From assembly GCF_001667585.1 (NCBI RefSeq), contig NZ_LZJZ01000031.1, forward strand, positions 1-64,000: 64,000 nt of DNA, given 5' to 3'. Origin of the DNA: Mycobacterium sp. E2733 (GTDB lineage Bacteria; Actinomycetota; Actinomycetes; Mycobacteriales; Mycobacteriaceae). Made by a program: the position numbers and the translations under genes. Below, piece after piece: positions 53,448 to 60,444 of the stretch (its first letter is position 1; each line of letters opens with the position of its first letter). The notes under the pieces were generated by a model. It was not told the DNA's origin. It saw nothing but the letters and a program-made list of their open reading frames with translations, and made no database searches.

Positions 53448-56003
53448 TCACAACAGGCCGAGTTCTCGCGCCCGGCTGACCGCAGCGCTGCGGTGTTCAA
53501 CGCGGAGCTTGCGGTACAGGGCGCGCTGGTGGGTCTTCACGGTATTGAGCGAGACGTACAGCCGCGCACCAATCTCGCGCCGCGATAACCGGGTGGCGAG
53601 CAGGCGAAGAACCTCAAGCTCTTTCGGGGTCAGCTCCTCACCGCCCGCGACGCGCGCGTCGCGCGAAGTCGCCGCGACGCCGACGCGCCGCTCGGCCGAA
53701 GCGAACAGTTCCGAAGCGATGCCAGCGTCCGCGCAACCGCGCACCAGGGCGCCGACCTCTTCGCGGATGGCCTGCGCGGCCTGGTGATCGCCTAGATGCT
53801 CCGAGATCTCCGCTCTGACCGAAAGCGCCTTGGCCACCTCGAGGATTGCTCCACCTTGGCGGGCAGACATGACGGCCATGTCGGCGGCGACCACCGCTGC
53901 GGCTGCGTCACCACGGAGACGGAGGAGTTCGGCGGTGGCAACCGATACCATGACGTCCACGAGGTGTTCCGCATCCGCCAGGTCCCGTGAGCTGCCGGAG
54001 GCCCGGCGGATGTGACGCTCGGCGTCCGACAGCTGGCCACGCTCGGCCGAAATCAGCGCCAGATGACCCAATGCGTAGATGCGGGCGCGACGATCACCCG
54101 CCTTCTCGGCCAGCTCTACTGCCCGCTGGAAGGCGGCTTGCGCCTCCTGGGTATTGCCCGAAAAGTACAGCGCTGACCCGTGGATGCAGTAGGCGGTTGA
54201 TCGGCCCAGCGGCGCTCCGCCCAGTTCGAGGGTGATCGCCCCGCGAGCCGTCTCGAGCGCCGCGGCGACTTCAGCCGTCTTGAACGAGTGAAGCGCGCGC
54301 AACACGGCGAGTTGAGCGCCGATCGCGCCACCATCGCCGGTGTCGACCGCGGAGCCGGTCTCGACTGCATCGATCCACTCGGCGGCGTCATCGAGTTGAC
54401 CAACGCTTAGGGCGATCCAAGCGCGGGCCACGCTCAGCCGCGGATCCCGTGCAACGGTCTCCTCGGGAAGCAAATCAAGTAAGCCGGATACGGTCGACAC
54501 GCCGCCCCCGCTGACTTCGTCGACCCAGTCCGCGGCGATCAGATCAGCACTGCGCTCGATGTCACCGCTGGCGACCAGGTGGCGCACCGCCTCATCGATG
54601 AGGCCCTCGGTCTCGAACCAGGCTGCGGCTCGTCGGTGCAGATCGCCGACGAGCCCGGGCTCGCTGCGACGCAACTCCGTGCGCAGCAACTCTCGGAACA
54701 GCTGGTGATAGCGGTACCAGTGACGAGATGTGTCCAATGGCACCAGAAATAGGTTTTCGCGTTCGATCTCATCCAAGACTGAGGCCGAGTCAGAAGTTTG
54801 GAGCACCGCGTCACACAGCGGACCGCTGAGTCGTCCCAAGACAGACGTGCGTAGCAAAAAGCTGCGCAGGTGCGGCGGCTGACCGTCGAGCACCTCGGCC
54901 ATCAAGTAGTCGACGATATGACGGTTGTCGCCCGCGAACGTCTTTATGAACGTGGGGGTATCGGCACGCCCGGCCAGCGAGAGCGCGGCAAGGTAGAGGC
55001 CGGCAGCCCATCCCTCGGTGCGTCGGTGTAATAGCTGAATATCGGCGTGCGCCAAGTCCAAACCGAGGACGTCGTTGAGCAGATGCTCTGCCTCCGCGGG
55101 CCCGAAACGTAGATCGTCGGTTCGCACTTCGGTGAGGTCCCCGCTGGCCCGCAGCCGCGCTAACGGCAGTAAAGGATCCGACCGGGTAGCCAACACCAAG
55201 TGAAGATTCGCCGGCAAGCGGCTGATGAAGAATCCCAGCTGCTCATGAACGGCCCGATTCGTCACCAGGTGGTAGTCATCCAGTATGAGCACCATCGGGC
55301 TGGCGATCGTGTCCAGATCGTTTAGGAGGGTGGGCAGTACGACCTGCGCCGGATCGGCGCCCATCGCGAGGAGTTCGACCGCGCGGATCCCCACCCCGGG
55401 GCTGATCTCTTGCAGCGCGGCGACCACGTACATCCAAAACCACACGGGGTCGTTGTCGGAGGAATCAAGCGACAGCCAGCCAAACCGCTGACCCTCGTCC
55501 GCGGCCAGGGCCCACTGCGCCAGCACGGTGGTCTTCCCCCAGCCGACCGGCGCACTCAACAGGGTCAGCTTGCGGCCGCGGCCAGCGGACAACATGTCCA
55601 GCAGGGCGGCCCGCTTAACGAGCTGGACCCCGATGGCCGGGACGTGCAGCTTGGTGGCGAGCAGAACTGCTCGCGCGGCGGCCTCTCCAGCGCGGTCGTC
55701 GCCGCGTCCGGCTGAGCCGGTCATGTCCGAACTCCGGAAATCCGCCGGACCCAGCGGCCGGGCGGGAAGCCTCGGCGTTGACACCTCTTGAGTGGGCGCT
55801 GGCGGCTTGGCATCCCAGGTGTTCTCTGCAGGGTCGGGCGGGCTCGTTCTGCCCGGCAATCGCGGAGATCCTATTGAATCAGATCCGTTCTGTTCGATTA
55901 CCTCCGGCGCACGCCGGCGGTGCCCGTTGCGGCTGGCCGACCCGACTGCCGCCAACGGCTCAAGAATTCTTTCGTGACCCGCGCTCGCGATGTGCCCGCT
56001 CAC
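53448..56003 (-). CDS. MalT/LAL-type ATP-dependent LuxR-family regulator
   Basis: An 851-residue large ATP-binding regulator. It has an N-terminal low-complexity Pro-rich region (to ~100), a NACHT/STAND ATPase with Walker A LLSAPVGWGKTTVLAQW and Walker B MVLILDDYHLV, TPR-like repeats, and a C-terminal LuxR HTH (LTPKELEVLRLLATRLSRREIGARLYVSLNTVKTHQRALYRKL). GTG 56003 is preceded by AGGAG at 7 bases; a TTG at 56045 extends the frame. Two GCGTCTCA-type operators lie 72-113 bp upstream. It is adjacent to composite element 6; MalT-type proteins bind arrays of GGATGA-like half-sites, so it is a candidate regulator of the composite elements (inference). Confidence 0.9.
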   Translation of the reverse strand: MSGHIASAGHERILEPLAAVGSASRNGHRRRAPEVIEQNGSDSIGSPRLPGRTSPPDPAENTWDAKPPAPTQEVSTPRLPARPLGPADFRSSDMTGSAGRGDDRAGEAAARAVLLATKLHVPAIGVQLVKRAALLDMLSAGRGRKLTLLSAPVGWGKTTVLAQWALAADEGQRFGWLSLDSSDNDPVWFWMYVVAALQEISPGVGIRAVELLAMGADPAQVVLPTLLNDLDTIASPMVLILDDYHLVTNRAVHEQLGFFISRLPANLHLVLATRSDPLLPLARLRASGDLTEVRTDDLRFGPAEAEHLLNDVLGLDLAHADIQLLHRRTEGWAAGLYLAALSLAGRADTPTFIKTFAGDNRHIVDYLMAEVLDGQPPHLRSFLLRTSVLGRLSGPLCDAVLQTSDSASVLDEIERENLFLVPLDTSRHWYRYHQLFRELLRTELRRSEPGLVGDLHRRAAAWFETEGLIDEAVRHLVASGDIERSADLIAADWVDEVSGGGVSTVSGLLDLLPEETVARDPRLSVARAWIALSVGQLDDAAEWIDAVETGSAVDTGDGGAIGAQLAVLRALHSFKTAEVAAALETARGAITLELGGAPLGRSTAYCIHGSALYFSGNTQEAQAAFQRAVELAEKAGDRRARIYALGHLALISAERGQLSDAERHIRRASGSSRDLADAEHLVDVMVSVATAELLRLRGDAAAAVVAADMAVMSARQGGAILEVAKALSVRAEISEHLGDHQAAQAIREEVGALVRGCADAGIASELFASAERRVGVAATSRDARVAGGEELTPKELEVLRLLATRLSRREIGARLYVSLNTVKTHQRALYRKLRVEHRSAAVSRARELGLL

Positions 56004-56074
56004 CGTTTTTCTCCTCTTTTCCCTTCGATGGGATGACTCCTCCAACTGATGACACCTCGGTGGGCGGATGGTGA

Positions 56075-56116
56075 GCGTCTCATCATGAGGTGATCGAGCG
56101 TCTCAAAGTGAGACGC
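56075..56116. promoter_or_regulatory. Paired GCGTCTCA-N3-TGAGACGC operators upstream of the LAL regulator
   Basis: 56098-56116 is a perfect 19-bp palindrome, GCGTCTCA-AAG-TGAGACGC. 56075-56092 is a weaker copy (GCGTCTCA-TCA-TGAGGTG). The centres are about two helical turns apart. The same pair occurs at 63799-63841. Confidence 0.75.
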
Positions 56117-56160
56117 TGTGGGACGTCCGGAGGGCGGGCCGGCCGTCGTCTTCCCCCTGC

Positions 56161-56241
56161 TCATGGTCGTCGGTTCACCACCACGTACCCAGCGGCGCCG
56201 AGCGCCACCGGCATCACCAACATTTTCCACGTCGTGCTCAC
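56161..56241 (-). CDS. Tiny hydrophobic peptide A (26 aa)
   Basis: A possible 26-residue peptide from GTG 56241: MSTTWKMLVMPVALGAAGYV plus VVNRRP. One membrane-spanning stretch ends in a basic tail. It resembles peptide B at 56724 (ML..MVPV..G.AGY..V.R). The ribosome site is weak, so translation is not certain; the paired similarity and the shared upstream leader are the main support. Confidence 0.35.
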   Translation of the reverse strand: MSTTWKMLVMPVALGAAGYVVVNRRP

Positions 56242-56357
56242 GGTCGATCTCTTAAATCCTCTGTGTCGTTGCCGGCTCGCGCCGTTCGCGGTTGATCGGC
56301 GGGGGTTGCGGCGATTCAGAGCTCAATGAATACGTTGGCAGCGCGCGCACCACGGCC

Positions 56358-56389
56358 ACCATCGCCCAATGGGTGATCTTTAGGGCCGG
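56358..56389 (-). repeat. Leader repeat A
   Basis: 32 bp that recur at 56922-56953 with three mismatches; the ends ACCATCGCCCAA and TTTAGGGCCGG (plus-strand reading) are identical. It lies 117 bp upstream of tiny peptide A. Possibly a promoter or operator module. Confidence 0.7.
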
Positions 56390-56723
56390 GTCGGTGTATA
56401 CCTAGGCGCCTTGATAATTGGCGGACTGGTCAATCCGAGCGGCGCATGCGTTCCCCCGGCTGGGAGATCCACGTAGCGAACCAGGGCGGCGATGTTATCG
56501 GCCGGCTCACAGGGGGCCGTCGAGCCGTTGAATGGGATTCGGCGGGCTGAGACGCGCTCACCGCAGCCCCAGCCCGCCGAATGGTCAAATGGCGACGACG
56601 CTCGGCTTCGATGGGCGATGATTTCCTCGACTGCGACGGCCGCCTTGCGCGACTCAACTCGCCTGTGTGTCGAGACGTACAGTCCTGCTGCAGGTTCGGC
56701 GAGCGAGTCGGTGTGACCGGCGG

Positions 56724-56831
56724 TCATCGCGACACCATCGTGTACCCGGCGACACCGAACACCACTGGCACCATCGCCAGCATTCCAAGCGCGGCATTCA
56801 ACATTCTTCGCTCTTTCACTTGTGTGCTCAC
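56724..56831 (-). CDS. Tiny hydrophobic peptide B (35 aa)
   Basis: A possible 35-residue peptide from GTG 56831 (MSTQVKERR, then a hydrophobic MLNAALGMLAMVPVVFGVAG and YTMVSR), or 26 residues from ATG 56804, which has an AAAGAG-type site. Single predicted membrane helix. Paralogous to peptide A in sequence and in the shared upstream leader, which argues that both are maintained. Confidence 0.4.
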   Translation of the reverse strand: MSTQVKERRMLNAALGMLAMVPVVFGVAGYTMVSR

Positions 56832-56921
56832 CGGTTCGGTGTGTGGCCTAGTTGAGCCGTCGCCTTGGGTGAGAACGTGATTTGTTGTCGACCACAACGG
56901 TCGTCGTGTGGGCGGCGGAAA

Positions 56922-56953
56922 ACCATCGCCCAAGGGTTGATGTTTAGGGCCGG
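56922..56953 (-). repeat. Leader repeat B
   Basis: Second copy of the 32-bp leader (29 of 32 identical to 56358-56389), 91 bp upstream of the GTG and 118 bp upstream of the ATG of tiny peptide B. Confidence 0.7.
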
Positions 56954-57539
56954 ATAGGTCTAGCAGTAGGCCAACGCCGCAAACCCGTTGAAACAAACTG
57001 CACAGAAGACGGTTCTAGATGGCCGTCTCAGGCGGCAGGGCCGCTCACCTCCGAGGCATTCGACGAATCGAGCTGAACGCGGCCATGACTTCGGCGGCAT
57101 AATCGCGAAGCTGGACCGGACTTGGCGATTGAGACACGAAACTCCGTCGCGATGTTCTCAATGTCAGTCGCGAAGCGTGCCCGCGGCCGCTTCGTAGGCG
57201 TGTTCCAAAACGGACGGCCGAACATCAGATGGTCCTTGCTCATCGGTCAACGGGGGAACTCGCCCGATCCGACTGCGAGAAGGCCGCTCGCTTACAACGT
57301 GATCGCTTGTCCGCCTGATGGTCTCGGGCCGGGAGTCAGAACCAACATCGCGTGGCGATTGGCATGACCGAATCCCGCTACAGAAGTGGCTTCGCGGTCA
57401 TATCTGCAGTCACACGCTTTGAATTACAGTGGCTCGCAGTGGTTTTGCGCTCACCGGCGGTTCTACGGCTACGCCTCGACCGTCCCTCGGCTCACTAGAT
57501 GACTAGCTGTCGACTACAACGCCCCGAATTCAACGTCCG

Positions 57540-60353
57540 TCAATCGGAGCCGCGCATGATCTGCGCCAACTGGGCGCGCGAAGTAATGCCCAACTTGGCA
57601 AAAGCGTTGTGTACGTGGGTTTTCACCGTGTGGGGAGACAGGTGCAGCTCGGTGGCGACCGAGCGGTTGGTCGCGCCTCCGGCGATCAGGTTGATGACCT
57701 TCAGTTCGGAGTCGGTGAGGCTGTCAAAGCCGGTTTTTGCCCGGGGGTGCGTAACGATGCGCCGTTCCACGCCTAAGCGGCGCAACGTGCGGCCGACCCG
57801 GCGGGCATCGGCGGTCGCGCCGCACTCAATGTAGGTGTCGAATGCCGCGTTCAGCTGGTCGAGTGCCTCGACGTTTCGCTGTGCGCGACTCAGCTCGGCG
57901 CCGGCGTCCTCGGCAGCGCTTGCGTAAAGAAGCGGCCGCGCCAACGAACGAAGCGACTTCGCTGCAGCCACTAATGCCTGGGCATCGCGTTCGAGTATCC
58001 CGCGGGCATACCCGGTGACCGCGGTGAAGAGCGGCACCGCAGGCCGCTCACTCTCAAGCATCTCGATTGCCTGCAAGACCCGTGCGCGCAAGCCGGCGTC
58101 AGCCGCGGCTGATGCCACTTGCGCGCTCAAGATCAGCCGATCTAAGGCATAGACCTGCAGTGGTGTTCCGAGTAAGGCGATGTCGCCGCCGAGCCAGCGC
58201 ACCGCCTCATGAACGTCGTCGCGTTGCCACGCCGCCAGCGCGAGCACATACGCCGCTCCGCGACGGATTGCTGGTGAGCCGGTAGAGTAGGCAAAATGTG
58301 CGTCATTGGCCATCTGCTGCAACATGTTTCGATCATCCGTGCGCACCGCCACCGAAGCCATAATCACTATGCGTAGCAGGTCCGGTTCGCTCACGCCCGC
58401 CGGCTCTGGGGGCGGGAGTGGGTCAGCCGCGTCGAGAGCGGCCGACAACCGGCCCGCAGCGAGGTGGAAAATCCCGCCAATGACAGTCCACATATTGAGG
58501 ACCATCGCGTTGCCTTCGCGGCGGGCCTGCCGGGCGCCGTCGGCGACCCGGTCCGCCGCGTCGTCCAACCGGCCGAACACTGCCAGCAGAATTGCGTAGT
58601 ACATTGCGGCATAGTGATGTGCCAGGGCGGCATCATTCGTGTAGCCCAGCGAACAAAGTTGTTCGAAACGGCCGAGGGCGCGGACCCTATGGCCGTCACC
58701 AACGTCGAGCAAAGCGAGGGTGATCTCGGCCATGATCGTGGCCTCGAGATCACCTGTGGCTGCTGCTGCGGCGGCGGCCTCGTTGGCTGCCGTGCGCTGT
58801 TGCCCTCTTTTGTCCTGCAACACAAGGTTGTAGGACAGCCACGCCAGGTGCCGTGCCCGGGTGACCTCGCTGATGTCGCTCAACTCGAGGGCTCGGCGAT
58901 TCTCCTCCACCCGCCGCTGGGCACTGTGTTTGGTGTGCGCCCGGAGTCGGAGGCGGATTTCGGCCTCGGCTTCGGGCGAGACGGCCTCGGAGAGTGCCGC
59001 GACGGCCAATTGCTCGGCCTCGCCGTGGCGGCCGGCCCGGTTGAGCCACTCCACCGTTTCGGCGACCAGGGGTCCGTGCTGAGCGTCGTCGGCGGGCAAC
59101 AGCTCCAGCGCGCGCTTGCTCAGGTCCGCGGCCGCGCTCGCGTCGCCGCGGCCAACCGATCGGGCGGCTTGGCGCAGTGCCTCGATCGCCTCCCGGTCGC
59201 CTGGTTCGGCGCTGCGTGCCAGCTGGGTGGCCACCTCGGCCGGGGTCGCGCCGATACTCAGCATGACCGACGCGGACTGGCGCTCCATCGCCCGCCGCAA
59301 CGACTGCGGCAACGACTGTCGGGTCGCCTCCCGCAGCAAGTCGTGCCGAAACCTCAACTGCTCACCGTCTTCGACGAATAGATCCGCGCGGACCGCCTCC
59401 TCCAGCGCCGACAGCAACGAGGTCGGCGGCCGGTCCAGCATCGCGGCCAGCAAGCCTGCCGAGAACCGATCCGGCAGCACTCCGGCCACGCGCACCACCT
59501 CCGAAGCGCTATCGGAGAGGAGATCCAGTCGTTGCTGCATACCCACGCCCAGCCGTCGCGGCAGCGCATCTCCGGTGGCCACCGCCCGTCCGCCGCTGAC
59601 GTTCAGTCGGTCTTCCTCGTCCAGACCCTGCACAAGCTCGCTGACCAAAAAAGGGTTTCCGTGAGCCTTGGCGGCCAGGTTCAAGAGAGACTCATCCGCG
59701 GTCGCCCGCACGACGTCTTGGACCATGTCGGCGACCGCATCCGGCATCATGGCCCCCAGTCGCAGAATTGTGGCGTTCGCGCGTTGGAGCACCGACAACG
59801 TCTCTTGCACCGCCGAGCCGCCGGCCCCGGTGCGGGCAGTCAATACCCACAACACCGCCGCATCTGGCCGCGCGGTGGCCAGCGACCTCAGCGCCAGCAG
59901 CGTGCCGTTATCGGCCCAGTGAATGTCCTCCAAGAGAATCGCCAGCGGGCTCTGTGCGGCAGCGGCATGAATCGCGTCGGCCAAATCGTGGACCACCCAG
60001 TAGCGCAGATCGGCCGAGCCGCCTAATTGGCGCAACGCCTCGGTGTCTCCCACCGGGGGATCAGCGTTGAGAGTGGCCATGAACAACGAAAAAAACGGCA
60101 CCGTCTGCTGGTACTCGAACGCCTCCCCGAACAAGGTGCGTACCACACACTTCTCGGCCAGGGTTAACACCTCGGTCAGCAACCGACTCTTCCCGATGCC
60201 GGGAGGTCCTTCGATGACCAATACGCCCCCGCGGCCCTGGGCTACCGCGTTAACCAGTGCGCCGATCGTTTTCAGCTCGTCTGCCCGCCCTCGAATCGGC
60301 GGGGTGACCAGGCGTTGGCCGCCGGCGTCAAATAGGCCGGTCGGAGGCCCCAT
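57540..60353 (-). CDS. AAA/STAND ATPase LuxR-family regulator, tandem copy 1
   Basis: A 937-residue regulator. It has an N-terminal ATPase (PPIRGRADELKTIGALVNAVAQGRGGVLVIEGPPGIGKSRLLTEVL with Walker A; LAILLEDIHWADNGTLLALRSLA with Walker B), a long helical TPR-like middle, and a C-terminal LuxR HTH (LTDSELKVINLIAGGATNRSVATELHLSPHTVKTHVHNAFAKLGITSRAQLAQIM). ATG 60353 has AGGA upstream. It lies 91 bp downstream of a close paralogue, a clear tandem duplication. Ligand and targets are unknown. Confidence 0.92.
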   Translation of the reverse strand: MGPPTGLFDAGGQRLVTPPIRGRADELKTIGALVNAVAQGRGGVLVIEGPPGIGKSRLLTEVLTLAEKCVVRTLFGEAFEYQQTVPFFSLFMATLNADPPVGDTEALRQLGGSADLRYWVVHDLADAIHAAAAQSPLAILLEDIHWADNGTLLALRSLATARPDAAVLWVLTARTGAGGSAVQETLSVLQRANATILRLGAMMPDAVADMVQDVVRATADESLLNLAAKAHGNPFLVSELVQGLDEEDRLNVSGGRAVATGDALPRRLGVGMQQRLDLLSDSASEVVRVAGVLPDRFSAGLLAAMLDRPPTSLLSALEEAVRADLFVEDGEQLRFRHDLLREATRQSLPQSLRRAMERQSASVMLSIGATPAEVATQLARSAEPGDREAIEALRQAARSVGRGDASAAADLSKRALELLPADDAQHGPLVAETVEWLNRAGRHGEAEQLAVAALSEAVSPEAEAEIRLRLRAHTKHSAQRRVEENRRALELSDISEVTRARHLAWLSYNLVLQDKRGQQRTAANEAAAAAAATGDLEATIMAEITLALLDVGDGHRVRALGRFEQLCSLGYTNDAALAHHYAAMYYAILLAVFGRLDDAADRVADGARQARREGNAMVLNMWTVIGGIFHLAAGRLSAALDAADPLPPPEPAGVSEPDLLRIVIMASVAVRTDDRNMLQQMANDAHFAYSTGSPAIRRGAAYVLALAAWQRDDVHEAVRWLGGDIALLGTPLQVYALDRLILSAQVASAAADAGLRARVLQAIEMLESERPAVPLFTAVTGYARGILERDAQALVAAAKSLRSLARPLLYASAAEDAGAELSRAQRNVEALDQLNAAFDTYIECGATADARRVGRTLRRLGVERRIVTHPRAKTGFDSLTDSELKVINLIAGGATNRSVATELHLSPHTVKTHVHNAFAKLGITSRAQLAQIMRGSD

Positions 60354-60444
60354 CGGGTGTCCTGTCTAGCGCTCAATTACCGAAATGCCATTGCAGTGCA
60401 CGTCATTGTAGGCCGTGCACGGCCTCCAGCAGATTTGCCGTCGA

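Larger units (their letters stand above)
56117..57539. other. Gene-poor stretch with a duplicated leader/peptide unit
   Basis: About 1.4 kb without a normal gene. It contains two copies of a 32-bp leader, each followed on the minus strand by a tiny hydrophobic ORF (separate entries). A 71-codon frame at 57028-57243 has no ribosome site or recognised similarity. The rest shows nothing I can assign. Confidence 0.5.

Noticed and set aside
56358-56953. AGGGCC-containing leaders as possible DosR boxes
   Set aside because: They lack the second half of the DosR palindrome.
57028-57243. 71-codon minus-strand frame in the gene-poor stretch
   Set aside because: No ribosome site, no similarity or structure that I recognise; could be real but not supportable.
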